Notes: generated by a model from the letters alone, not told the origin. Positions 1 through 12,327 are shown, numbered from the stretch's first letter. The stretch: DNA of 64,000 nucleotides from Hemibagrus wyckioides (GCF_019097595.1 NC_080719.1:15459501-15523500); one strand, 5' to 3'. Numbers and translations: made by a program.

Positions 1-259
1 AGCCTAGGTATCTTTTAGAAGCTTCTGATTATCATAATTAGATAATTGGGAGTGCACTTGTGGGTGTCTACTTTCAGAGACAGTGATTTTTGCTTTTTAT
101 AGCATAGGAAAATCCAAGCGACCCAGTCAAATGTGCCTCTGTCATGAATGATGCAGTTTCTGTGCAGTCCCAAGATTTTTCTATTTGCATAGAACTGGTT
201 GTACAGATGGAGGAGGAAAAAGGAAGAGAAAAAACACAAATCCAAGCTTGAAACAACAA
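1..259. other. no gene seen
   Basis: AT-rich sequence next to a Tc1 scrap. Short minus-strand open frames have no recognisable domain. Confidence 0.4.
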
Positions 260-390
260 AGTAAAAGCACTGGAGTGGCCATCAAAATTCCCTGACATGA
301 ATCCCATAGGACTGAACTGAAAAAGTGTTTTGAGGCGAGGAGGCCCACAAAGATGACTGATTTACACCATTTCTATCTGTAGAAATGGAA
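260..390 (+). mobile_element. Tc1-like transposase scrap (C-terminal)
   Basis: The plus strand reads ...GCACTGGAGTGGCCATC... followed by CCTGACATGAATCCCATAG, the degraded form of the Tc1 transposase motif (L)EWPS.SPD.NPIE that carries the catalytic Glu. Stops and frame breaks follow. No terminal repeat was found, so this is an isolated fossil fragment. Confidence 0.55.
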
Positions 391-2296
391 AGTAAGTCTA
401 GCAAAGTGTTGTAAAGTAAGCTTGTCAATGGCTACCAAAAGGCTTTGATTCAAGTTCAAGCAATTAACAGGCAATATCACCAAAATTTAACAAAGTTTAT
501 GTTCTCAGTGTATCACACTGAGAATCTGATATAGTAAATAAAGCTGAAATAGCTTTAGCTTTAGCTATTAAGAGCATATGGAAATAAAGTAGATACCCTA
601 ACTGATTTAACAAGGTAATGTGTGGAGTTTTGAACTTTGAGACTGTAGTCTCTTGGGCTCAACTGAATATTGTACCTACAGTGCATAAATAACAGTAAAT
701 ATATATATAAATAACATAAATCAGTGCATCACTAATCGCTGGGGCACACATGATGTACTTAGATTGACTTTGATTCTTGATGGCTGCTACATCCTGCCAG
801 ATACATAATGAGGTTTCATAAGAAGGAAATATTTAATTCATTTTGATTTGAAAGTTCATTATATCCCACATCTGAAAGATTTGCTTTAATATACTGCAAA
901 ATGATATTATTATCCCGTAAGGCTACACTTTACGCTCAGACATGTTCAAAATTAAATTCACTTCAGAGCACAGCAAGGGGTGCAAAAGCAAAGGTAGTGA
1001 AGAAAATTAGTGATAATTATGGGTAATTTCTACAAGACTGAATGCAGGGGAAAATTACTAACTGACTGGACGTAAAAATTGGCTGTGTCCAAGTTATACA
1101 TGTATAGTTTATTCTTGAACATTTAACTGTATATCACGCCACTATAGATTTATGGAGATGAAAAAATGATGCTCTGCTGTCTGATCATTATCAGAGCTGT
1201 AAAACAACTTTCTGATGAAACAGTTTCGTTAGAAAAAACAGTATTTCACAGCATTGCCTACAACAACAAACGTTTTGGAGCACAAGACATGTTTACAAGT
1301 GCACTTACGTTAAATGTATTTAAAATGCTGAAAGAAATTCCTCTTAACGTAAAACACACCCCCTTATTTGACCACCGTCATTGAATCATCCATGCCATGT
1401 ACTGAAATAATTCTTATAATTCTCACTTCAACATTTATAACCCTATCATAACACAGCTCTATTAATAGTAAGATATAAGATAGCACCTTTTGTCTGCACT
1501 GAGTGGAATGCAGCAGGCTTTATATCTACATGAAGGCAAAAAAAGAAACGTTATCCAGTCCTTTTGCTATTGTTAGCATCTGGAGAGCCTTTGACACTCT
1601 GGTTAACAGAAGATGCTCCATATTGCAGGTCTTGGTGTAGCCGCTCAAAGCAAAGCAAAAAGCTACCCTGCATGTCTGTTCACCCCACCTCTCTCTTCCA
1701 CTCATCCCTTCACTCCCATCTTCCGCTAGGGTGAAACCCTCCCGTGTGCTCTGAGTGCTTCACCCTCTGGCTGGTAATTACCAGAAAATAGTGTCTTAAG
1801 TGGGTTCAGGTCTGGAGAGTGCTGTGAAAGGTTGTCTGTCTTGTCTGAATGTGCTTTGAAACACAGCTGCTCTGGCCAATCATAACAGAGTGAGCTGACT
1901 TCATATCAAGTGCACTTCTCCTACATTGTAGTAACACATGGTGGTGACACGGTAGAATGCAAATTTGTAGACGATTTAGAAGTTGTGTACACACAGGCAG
2001 AGTTAATCATGATTAATAATGAGTATAGCGAGGCAAAGACAAACAGCAGGAAATGCTAGGACCACAGAGGAATCACAGATCTAGGGAATGAGCTGCATAT
2101 TGCTGGCAGAAATAAACCAGACTTACTGTATACAAAGTATAAAGTAAACTATATACGTGTGTGTGTGACTTAATGAGTCCATGGTCAAGGAACAGGTGCA
2201 GGTGATCATGAGCCAGGGCTGTGGATTTAGGGGTTAGGACTCAATCTGAAGATTCCTAAGATAGTATATATCTACACCGATCAGGCATATATTTAT
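391..2296. other. intron or intergenic DNA, no gene seen
   Basis: AT-rich sequence, probably part of the intron after ncan exon 8. I see no EGF, C-type lectin or CCP coding signature on the minus strand, no RNA gene and no clear repeat. The block at 1660-1780 is more C-rich than its surroundings but has no open frame of note. Confidence 0.35.
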
Positions 2297-2803
2297 ACTG
2301 ATCAGGCATAACATTATGAGCAGTGACAGATAATAACACTGATTATCTCCTTATCATGGGACCTGTTAATGAGTGGGATATATTAGGCAGCAAGTGAACA
2401 TTTTGTCCTCAAAGTTGATGTGTTAGAAGCAGGAAAAATGGACAAGCGTAAGGATTTGAGCGAGTTTGACAAGGGCCAAATTGTGATGGCTAGATGACTG
2501 GATCGGAGCATCTCCAAAACTGCAGTTCTTGTGTGGTATTACCGGTCTGCGGTGGTCAGTATCTATGAAAAGTGGTTCAAGGAAGTAAAAGTGGTGAACC
2601 GACAGGGTCATGGGTGGCCAAGGCTCATTAATGCACATAATGAAGGCTGGCCCGAAGGCTGGCCCGTGTGGTCTGATCCAACAGACAAGCTACTGTTGCT
2701 CAAATTGCTGAAGAAGTTAATGCTGGTTCTGATAGAAAGGTCAGAATACAAATACTGCTTTGGCAGCAAAAGGCAGGTGGTCATAATGTTATGCCTGATC
2801 AGT
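2297..2803 (+). mobile_element. internally deleted Tc1-like element with terminal repeats
   Basis: The ends are inverted repeats: ACTGATCAGGCATAACATTA at the left, and its complement TAATGTTATGCCTGATCAGT ending at 2803, both next to TA-rich DNA. Inside, plus-strand frames read [14 protein letters not shown] (then a stop), and further on SAVVSIYEKW and VVNRQGHGWPRLI. This is the helix-turn-helix N-terminal part of a Tc1-like transposase. The catalytic DDE half is missing, so this is a deletion derivative that could have moved only with a transposase made elsewhere. A second partial copy of the end sequence sits just outside it (2277-2290). Confidence 0.75.
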
Positions 2804-2826
2804 ATATATATATATATATATATATG
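2804..2826. repeat. (TA)n microsatellite
   Basis: Run of alternating T and A directly at the right end of the Tc1-like element, at the TA-rich site Tc1 elements target. Confidence 0.85.
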
Positions 2827-4564
2827 AAGTATAATGAAGAGGACTCAGCTCTGTAGCTCTGTTCATCTCACATAATACTGCACCTGGTGCCACAGCAATA
2901 AGGAACCTGAATTCACACAGACAGTCAGATACAAGGAAATACTCAATCATACCTCTCTGAAATAGTGCGCACAGAGGCTCATATTGCATTAGCCAGAACA
3001 ACGTAGCTCTTTAGACTTGTGAGATATCAATCATTTTGTTTTGATTTCCCACACAGTGAGACAATGTTTTCAGAATATAAAAAGCAAAATGAGATGGCCA
3101 TAAAAATATAAATGTGGACAGAAGATGTACACTGTGTGATTTCAGCAGTCTTATAAGATTATGTGTGTGTGTCTGAGTGTGTGTGTTATAACATGCTCTT
3201 AGATTATAGAGTGAAGATACACTAATGACTGACCTGTGATTATGTCTTATGTCATCAAGTCAGCATGATTTGGGTTTGTGCATAAGCATAAATATACTTC
3301 AGATTGAGCTCCATGTAATACACCTATTTCTTCTGTTCACTAACATGTTCCATTCACATGTAATTAATGCCTCTGCACTAGTTGTCCTAAAAGTTTCATA
3401 AAGTTTCTTCCTCCTCTTGGTGGCTTTTCAAATGAGTGCTGTATCTGCACTCACACTCTGAGATGTAAATCATATTTCTGACACTGCCTGAACTTCTGCC
3501 TTCACCATTTTCTCCCTAATTTGGTCAGTTACCACCCACCAGCCGGCTCTCGTGCGACAGGTATCAAGCAGGGAAAATGAAGGCTAACACATGTTTCATC
3601 TGAGTACATGAAGCCAGCCAACCACATCTTTTCATACTGCTGCTCATGCTGTGTCATATAGCAGCATTACACACTCAGAGAAAGTTCTATCTGCCCTCTT
3701 TCATATGCACTGGCTAGTGTCACTGCGACTGACAGGGTATAGAAAGTACTCCATCCCTTGCACCCAAAGACTACGGTCAATTATTCTATCTTACACTCAT
3801 GGCTAAGAATGGTGTCTCTTTGTCTGCAATGGCTAAACTGAGGTGGAATTTATACAGCATAAACGAGACACAGCACATAACACACTGCAAGTGTCACACA
3901 TTAACATTAATTGTGTGTGAGACGTAACTGACGTCTCCATTTATTTCAAATGAAATTATAGAATTTCAGAAAGATAAATTTGTATTTGTTCAAAATGCAT
4001 TCCTAGGAACTTCTACTTTAAAAGTCCATTCTACAGCATTTACAAACAGCATCTAGTGGACCACACAGTGAATTGTGTAGGTGGTGCTGCAGTAAACAAC
4101 AGTAAACCCTCACAAGGTGTCATGATGTCTGACAGAGGAGATCTTTGCAGACCTGTCAGCTGCAAGTACAACGTGTAAGCTTTCCTGCTAAGAGCAGTGC
4201 TACCATACCACACATTCTGTATGATCAAAGACCATATGTAGGACTGCTCATGGTGGCTGAGACATTGTAAGTGTTCACACTCACTTTCACACCTCGGGTG
4301 AGATCGTTATCTCCCCTGAATCTGGCTTTCAGCACCAGTGTGAAAAACTCAATAGACTCTGCAGGCTGTTGCACATAAAGAAAAGCTCAATCTTGTTCCG
4401 CTCCGTTACTCAATTTTTGAGCCAACAGAGGTTAGGGGAAGGGCAGGAAGTCAAACTGCAGTTTTTAGCTTCAAAGGTACTCTATTTTGAGCAGTATTTG
4501 AACCAGTACTCTGCACACAACGATGTGCATCCCTGACCTACCCTGACGACAGGATCGATATTAA

Positions 4565-4640
4565 ATCCTGGGGCTCCTGAGTGGCAGAACTGGTTAAGCA
4601 CCAGCCCTACCATCAGGCCATTAGGTTGAAGTGAAACAAA
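4565..4640 (+). repeat. possible tRNA-derived SINE scrap
   Basis: CTCCTGAGTGGCAGAACTGG followed by TTAAGCACCAGCCCTAC resembles the head of fish tRNA-derived SINEs, where a tRNA-like GTGGCGCAG...AAGC...CCCT box A occurs. The match is short and degraded. Confidence 0.35.
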
Positions 4641-5961
4641 TCCAATTTTCTGCTTTGTGAAACAGATCTGTTTTTTTTTTAAAGACAAAAATGGCATACA
4701 AACTGGAAAAACCTGAGCCACTTTTTTTTATGTGGTTCTAGATCAGATGGCTATCTGCTCCGTGTCCATGCAACATGAATGATAACAGTCAGATCGAAAT
4801 CCAATGGAGGACAGGAACAATAGTGCCTATTTAAGTGAAAAAATAGGGAAGACAGGGGAACAAAGCCAAAGAGTCTCTGGTCTATGTGTGGGATGGATGA
4901 CATTTCTGTCTCCACTTATTACTTCTACCCAGATGCAGGTGTCTGTGAGTTCATGTACACAGAAGAGGACAGTTACTGCTGTGAATGCATTCGGCTGAGG
5001 CAAGATGTTGGAGTTTGCATAATGTAGCATTACCTGTTAGCCTTCTCCCTCACTGATTTGTAGCTGTTGTGCAATATAATAAGAATCAGCTATTGAGTCA
5101 GAAATAGCAAGAAAGGGACAGATGAAATAAAGAATAACATATCCCACATCTCACATAGAAGTCTAATTGCTATTCTTGATACCTTCCCTTGGGGAATATT
5201 TTTAATCAAGATTGAACCATTTTGCATGAGATCTCAAAACAACATCCCTGCCCAGTTCTGCAATTAAACTTTTATTATTGTGTTTTTGTTTTTGGTTGTT
5301 GTTCTAAATGTCAAGACTAATAAAGATGCCAAGATACACAGCATAAACGTACTATAAATGTAAGGGGGAAAACAGGCACTGATAAACCTACTGATAGTAC
5401 TCTAGAATTTCTAATAAATTTCACATAACCATCATGTGTATTTATGGATAACCCTGCAGTGATATTCAGAACGCAAACATCTACAGATTCTTGCTATATT
5501 TCCTGGATTCTCTACAAAACAAATGCTTCTCGCGGTAAAGCTGCTGTTTTTCTTTTTTAATTATAACCAGCTCTACTGCTCTCTAACGCGAATCCCTTCC
5601 CATAAAGTGCTCAAAGATTTTATAGGATTTGATACGGTGTGAATGATTTAGAAAACACAAGCATTTACAGTCTTTAAATCAAAAGAAAGGATATATGATG
5701 CAATTCTGCTTACAGATTTCTGAAATAAGACACTAAGGCAGATCTTTAACTCACTTTAGATTCTTAAGTGAGCAGAGGTGTTCATAAAGACCTGCGAGAA
5801 ACAAGACATAACAATGACTAAAAAAATAAGCAGCAGAATGCATTTGTGAGAATAAACCTAAAAGAGCTGGATGTAGCAATAAAGAAAACAGTGCAGAAAA
5901 TCAATAGCCTCCTCACACTGAATTCAAGGTCTTGTAGGCGGCTAGAAGCAGCAAAAAATAA

Positions 5962-6010
5962 AACAACAACAACAACAACAACAAAAAAAAAACACCACCA
6001 CCAACAACAT
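5962..6010. repeat. CAA/CAC low-complexity tract
   Basis: (ACA)n, then a run of A, then CACCACCACCAACAAC. Simple sequence with no gene. Confidence 0.75.
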
Positions 6011-8013
6011 CCCAGAAAGCAGTTCATGTAGAGCTTTAAAGTCAAGCTAGATTTTCCCTCTCACTGGATTTAGCACACAGATTATATATTCATTGTGTTT
6101 TTCCTTGTAGGATGAGTAGGTGGCCTTAAAGATTAGCTGGAAAGTTATAACTCAAAGGTCTTCCATTTTCCATCTGCAGCATTTATTTTCCTGCCAGTGC
6201 CGAGAGCACGGGATTCTGACTTCACACAAATTACTTTTCCTTTTGGACCAAAATATATGTGCACACTCAAATTTATCCTGCCCCTGCATGGATTTGCTTG
6301 GATTATGCCCAAAACAGCATGCATACACTTGGAAATTATGCTGTTTCCAAGCATAATGTATGCTGAGTTTTGCCTTGACTTTTTTTTTGCATACATGTTG
6401 ATATTTCCTATGCCTTACTCCTGCAATTTCATTGCAACAAAAATCATCCACCAATTATTCTAATCAACTCATCAGCTCATTCGTAAAGGAAACTGAAAAG
6501 AAGCTCCTGCTGCTCACATGCCATATTACTGATAACAGGCATTTACGAACAAGAGCAAAGCCCTAACAAAAATGTAAAGTTAGCAATATTACAGTATATT
6601 ACATATTACAGTGGCTCTCCATAGACAGACACTAATGAGCTACATTCCATACAGAAACATTTGTTTACCGTGAAAAGATAATTAATGCCACTAGTATCAA
6701 GCTGTGAGATCCGAAATAAGATGACAAGAGAAACAAGATTTTCTTAATTTTCTGCAAAATGAGTATGACAGGGCAAAGCATCAAATCCAAACGATTGCTA
6801 TGGCATATATTACCCTATATTTCCTACCTGCAAATAGTTCTCATTTATTTTGTGACACCAAAATGAAAAAAAAATTCTAACATTGCTTATCCTGTCTCTC
6901 ATTAAAGACATTTCTAAATAAAAAATAAAGTTGGATAGAAGTAACAGAGATTGTTGGTGCTTTAAGTGAATGTATCCAGCGCGTAAGCAAAGCAAACAGG
7001 TGCATGAGCAGCCAGGATAGATTCGTTTTTACATTAGAACAAAAGGAAGCCACGTGAGAGCCAAAGGAATACTGTTCACAGCTATTGTGATTGATTAAGC
7101 TACCTTGTTCCTGACAGTTGGCAGTAAAATAAAGTGATACCTATCAGCTACTCCTGGGGTAGAGCCTCAGACAGAAAATTAAATTATAGTCTTGTGCATG
7201 TTTTACTTGACTTAATAAAAAGCTGCAGACCTGGATGCAGTAGAAGTGCACAGATTTATGGAAATTTCCCTCTGGGATGAAGAAAGTAGGAAAGAAATAC
7301 TGAGATAAATATTTTTGAAAAAATGTCTTGATAATGGTTATGTAATTGCAGTTAAGAAAACGGATTAACAAACATGTTAATCTGTCCTATCCGTACCTCC
7401 CCTGTGCAGATTATTCCATTATATCTTATCCAAATTGTGTTATTGTGATTATACCACAGCGATTTGCCAACAAATTCAATTATCTTAATGGATGAAACAG
7501 CACATAATTTAACCATTTATAGTAACATATAATGTTATGGAATGTCCAAGTGAAAAGTTTTCGCTGTTATCGCTAACTTTACAGAAGCTGCAAAGACTCA
7601 TTGCCTTTACAGTCTCCCTGTTGAAGTAAATACAAATGCAGCATGTCATATTACAGAGAAACCACAAAACAAAAACCCCCTCTGTCCGGAAAATCATAAG
7701 CAAAGTACTAACACTGGAGACTCTTTCCATAAATATTACAGTAATGTCTCCTAAAAGAAAACTTCAACATATCAACATGTATACATTTTTATTTCTTTAG
7801 CATGTGTTTATTATTATATTAGCTTAAATTATGTTGATCAGTTGCCATACAAGCCCATGTGAATTAGCTCTTATAATAGAAATTTTATCATATTAGAAGA
7901 GCACATTAAACTTATTTATGTTAGCTGTCAGAGCTTCAGTTATTTATAAACTTACTGCACACTTCATGACTCAAGAAATCATCGTCGCTATGAAATAACA
8001 CATTAACATAAAC

Positions 8014-8633
8014 CAGTGGTTTTCAACCACATTTTTCACATAAAAAAATCCCAGGGCACACCACCAACCAAAAAAATGTACAAAATGACACTGTAGCCAA
8101 ACACAGTTTTTTTTCATTAAAGTTGCCTGTTTCTCAGTGTGTTCATGCAGGCATACAAAAATAGTCTTGTTTTGAAGTGAGGGGTGCTTCTTTTGGAGAT
8201 GGTGTTTAAGCTTGCTTGGGACCAAGGCACTGTTGGATTGCTTTTCCTAACAAACCAAGCATAAGGAGTCAGTGCAGTCAGGTCCCTGGTAAAAGTAAAT
8301 CCACAGTTTCACTGTATTGCCCCAAACTCACTGTTTTTCATTTCTTTTGACCACCACTCCATACTAGGTCTTTCATCTGGCTCAGAATTTTGTCCAGGGC
8401 CTGGTTTGGAGTTTGTACATTTCATTTTCAGATATTTATCCATTGCTGTCACCGCTACCTGTTGCATGTATCATTAATTCTATTGTCATGAATTAACAAG
8501 GTCATTATCGTGCCACATTCTGATGTGTAGGAGTATTTCCAACTACTCTGCCAGTTACTACATCAGTTAAGTGTTGGATCATTTCCCATGGCACACCTAC
8601 GATCTCTCATGGCACAGTGGTTGAATATCACTG
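8014..8633 (-). mobile_element. hAT-type transposon relic with BED-finger remnant
   Basis: The left end reads CAGTGGTTTTCAACCAC and the right end, on the other strand, CAGTGATATTCAACCACTG. CAGTGGTTNTCAAC is a classic hAT terminus. The eight bases outside each end are ACATAAAC and CGGTAAAC, which share TAAAC and could be a decayed 8-bp target duplication. On the minus strand at about 8225-8140, a frame reads [20 protein letters not shown]. This resembles the C-terminal half of the BED zinc finger in ZBED/SCAND3-type hAT proteins. The catalytic domain is missing. Confidence 0.7.
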
Positions 8634-8796
8634 CGGTAAACAATAAGTTTTAGTTCATTCCTAAGAACAGTGTTCGACAGATTCACACTATTTATTTACT
8701 GATGAGCCTACCTGAGCCTACCTCCTATTCTCTATTTTAAGTGATTGCCACCTTTAACAAATCATAGTCATTTCTCCCCAGAGGAGTGCACAAAGG

Positions 8797-8818
8797 GAGA
8801 GAGAGAGAGAGAGAGAGA
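8797..8818. repeat. (GA)n microsatellite
   Basis: About eleven GA units, uninterrupted. Confidence 0.85.
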
Positions 8819-10385
8819 CTGAATTGCTGTGAAAGAGAATTAAAGATTAGCAACAAACCTGCAGTGAAAGTATCAACAATTGCAATGAAATTGATTTCAA
8901 TAAAAAATTTCCAGCCTACTACATTACATTGCAAATGATTTATGCCATAGCACTGCTGAGTCCTTGACTCAAAGGCTGTTGATTAGGTTTTTTTTATATC
9001 ACCAATTCCGTCTGTATAATGCCAATGACAGGTTTATATTAAATGGTTGTTCTAATACATGATCATTTCTGTAATAAAATTATTCACAAGGACTTGTACG
9101 CTAGACGATCTACCTGACATAAACCTTATAATAAACACGTAAACAAAACATGTTGTCATTTACAGATTGTGCCATTTATCATTGTACTGTAACATTCATG
9201 GAAAGAATCTTGTATTTGAGTGTTTTACAGCAGTCAATAAGTTTTCCCCCATGTGAGACTTCAGAAAAGAGCACTTCTTGGTAACGACAGCTGTACTTTT
9301 TTGTCATTATTTTTAAGGAAGGATAAAAGAAAGGCTGGGGAAGGAACAACTTTTCTCATGGATGTTCCATAACGTTAAATGTATCCATAAGTGGTAAGAA
9401 AAACCCACACTGATCATTAATAAATTAACATTTATTAGTATCTCTGTGGTATAAGAGAAATAACACACTTTGGGGCATACAGTTATTGGAAAATAATCAA
9501 CTTCAGGGTGATATCATTTCAACACAGCTTGGATGTTTTTCTTTACCAGCACAGTCCGTCATATTTGCCAAAGAGTAGATTTGCCAGATTTGCCAAAAAG
9601 TAAAACCATTCATAACGCATACAGGCAGTGTACGTGTGTGTGTTCTTTGTTACGATATCCTGTAGGCACACAACCTAAATACTCTATTACTCTATCTACA
9701 CCTATAGACTCCTTGTTGTGCTCCTGGCTCTTGGCTGATATGATTATGTGGGAGAATCCTCTATCCAGTAAGTATGTTCTGACTGTGAATCTTTGCATGA
9801 GATGTGTATCTATTTATGAATATTGACTGACCTTTGTGAATGTTCACATAGATCCTGATCACATCAATAGGCTTGTCATCATGGTGAGACCCAGCACCTC
9901 TTTATCCTATCACGTGATGATGGCTATTTCCAATTAAGACCCGACGGGTACCGCACTGCTGTTTTGACTGTCATGAAAGCAGCCATTTTTCAAAATGCCC
10001 TTCTGTGATGCCTAAAAGGCCTCTTGGGAGAAGCAGATAGGATAAGCCTCTCCAGCAGCAGATCATTGATTAAAAAGGCCAATGAACTTCCACCTGCACT
10101 GGGGGGAAAAAGGAGACTATACAGGCTTTCCTCACTTTACTCAAAGCATCCGGCTGTTTCCATTCATTCCTTTACTTGTCAGGTCCTTTTTCAGTCACGG
10201 AGTGTCAACTGTTTTCTCTAATGTACAGCCAGGCTAAGGGGGACAATGATGAATAGAGGATGAGACTGATTCTTTTCAGCTGTCTGCAGTGCTAAAAATA
10301 ATGTCATCACACAAGATGAATTTGACCAGTGTCCATTGCAATGCCCATTGCAGTGTAACAATATTAGGAGGAAAATTGGAAAAAA

Positions 10386-10445
10386 GGTCACATATACATG
10401 TCCATAAATTACTTAAAACACATATACATGTCCATGAATTACTGA
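10386..10445 (+). repeat. 30-bp tandem duplication
   Basis: Two adjacent copies: CACATATACATGTCCATAAA (continuing TTACTTAAAA) and CACATATACATGTCCATGAA (continuing TTACTGAAG). Only a few substitutions separate them, so the duplication is recent or constrained. Confidence 0.8.
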
Positions 10446-10789
10446 AGTTAATTACTGCACACATTTACTGGCTTCTGTCAGCATTGATTTGTTCAGGCCT
10501 AAGATCTTTGCCTTAGCCAGCTGCTCTAATTCCACTACTTCTGACCTAATTAGATTGCTAGTGCTGCTTCTGTCCAGTGTCATGCTCCTTCTTTGTTTAC
10601 ATTTATCCCTGATGTTGCAAAGAGTGAGAGAGGGAAGGTAAGAACAGGGAACAGAGAGGAATGACAAATGAGGCGTTCTCTCTGCAAGTTGAAGGGGCTT
10701 AAAATAAATTGTGGAGCTCAACAAAAAACAAGTAAATCATAACAGTGTCCCACAAGTATCATTTTTTTTACATTGTAAAAGAAGCTCAC

Positions 10790-11857
10790 CTGATGAAGCT
10801 GAAGAGTTTTCATAGTCGACTGTAGCGTTGCTTGTGTTATCTCCACTTGTGCTTGCTGTGGTAGGAGCTGGTTCAGTCTCTGCCTGCTGGGATGTTTCCT
10901 CCACATATGGTGTGGTCAGTATAACTGTGTTACTCATAGTCTCAAGTCTTACATTAGTCACTGTGGTAGACACGTGTGTCTGTGGTTCTTGAGTTTCTTC
11001 TTGAACTACTGGTAACCAAGTAACAGATATAGCAGGATCTGTAGTGGACACAGTATTTCCAGCAGTGGTTGTGTCTGTATTTTGAATCTGACTGTTAAGT
11101 GTTGTCATGGTGTTGGTAATTGGCATTTGGTCAGTTGCACTTGAAGCTTCTGGGGTGAGTTCTGAAGTGGTAGCCACATCAGGATAAAGGGTTTCAGATA
11201 CATTGGGTGCTTGTGTGCTCACTTTCTTCTTGACCAAAGGCACATTGATCGTTTTAAAAGGAAGGTTCCCAGATTTTTCTGTAGGACGATGCATGTAGAG
11301 GATCTCCCCTCTGGCCTCCTCAGGACCCATGGTGTCTTTGGAGACACTGGGACTGTGAGAGGGTTGTCTAGTTGGTAGGTGTAGAAGCTCCCATTGCACT
11401 GTCGTTTGTATGAGAACATTTTGTTCTTTAGAGGCCTCCGGAGTACCCTGTTTTGTCGGACTGCTGATGATAAATAATTCATTTCCTCCACTCCCGTCAG
11501 TATCGTTCTCCTCTTCTGAAATCCCTGTTTGTGGAGGGGACTGTGATGTAGACACCTTTGGCAGTGAGTAACTCTGTTCAATATGATCCTTGCCTTCCCC
11601 AGAATAGTTCTCATGGTTGTCCCCGAAGACCGGAATTGTCATGATCTCCATTGCCTCTTGTTTAGTCTCCACAGGTTCACTAGTCTGGGTCGTAAGGATC
11701 CCATTACTGCTTGGGGAAGCGTATACTCTCAGAGACTGAAGTGCCCATTCCTGCTGGCTGCCCAGCACTGGCATGGTGCCAAAACCGCTCCTGGAACTCA
11801 TGGGACTCGTTGCAGCTGTGGGATTCATCACCTCCATCCGTCCTGATGCAATTAGTC
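10790..11857 (-). CDS. ncan: neurocan exon 8: large mucin-like GAG-attachment exon
   Basis: A 1068-bp exon, phase 1-1, encodes residues about 608-963. The chosen acceptor is TTCCTGCAG at 11858, because it gives the phase-1 codon G|GA required by exon 7 and keeps the long open frame. A second AG 19 bases upstream (11877) would shift the frame. The donor is GTGAGC after TCATCAG. The protein is Thr/Ser/Pro-rich (repeated TTT, TST, TTS clusters), suggesting mucin-type O-glycosylation. ENYSGEGKD (Ser near 693) and DTDGSGGNE (Ser near 730) are good chondroitin sulfate sites. NTSNAT and ENSS near the end are N-glycan sequons. There is no cysteine. EGF-type exons should follow but were not found. Confidence 0.87.
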
Positions 11858-12327
11858 CTGCAGGAACGATACCATACTGCAATTAACATTGTTAGGGGGA
11901 GGAGATTGCTTTAAATGTGTATTTAATTAGCAAGCCAAACATGCTGCACCACCAAAACAGCAGCTATTAACTTTAATGTATGCAGCCATGCACACTACAC
12001 TCATTATCTATCCATCAGACCCCTTCAAATATCCTGACATTTATACTGCACCTACTTTAGGTTCTCAAGGTATGCATTAACAATACACAGGCATAATTCA
12101 CAAGTCTTGCATGTCATTTAAATGGCAATATTTGTACCAAGTTGATTTTTTGACAATTGTCCTTCATGCTATATATACATAAGAATTTCCCTTACTTTTA
12201 TCAAAAATGAAACACAATATGTTTGTTTCCTGGTTTTCTTTATGGTCCCATAGAATTCCAAGTACAATAATATCTCTCTAAACGGCTCTAATCTTTCAGG
12301 AGCTGGTGTGCATACACTGTTATATAC

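Larger units (their letters stand above)
2827..8005. other. intron or intergenic DNA, no gene seen
   Basis: About 5 kb of AT-rich DNA. I recognise one tRNA-derived-looking SINE scrap (4565-4640) and a CAA-rich low-complexity tract (5962-6010). Open frames on both strands are short and lack domain signatures. No lectican 3' exon was recognised. Confidence 0.35.
8642..10789. other. start of ncan intron after exon 8
   Basis: Contains a (GA)n tract at 8797-8818 and a short tandem duplication at 10386-10445. The donor of exon 8 (GTGAGC) is at 10789. No exon was recognised. Confidence 0.4.

Noticed and set aside
6120..6463. Overlapping frames with Cys and His on both strands, considered as an EGF or lectin exon.
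   Set aside because: No EGF, lectin or CCP spacing of cysteines in the minus-strand frame, and stops interrupt the relevant reading.
10452..10724. Minus-strand 90-codon frame just downstream of exon 8, considered as the next ncan exon.
   Set aside because: It has only scattered cysteines, no EGF spacing and no phase-1 acceptor in a fitting position.
11219..11914. Other open frames overlapping ncan exon 8 (both strands).
   Set aside because: They are shadows of the long coding frame. None has a start context or domain, and splice phases support only the main frame.
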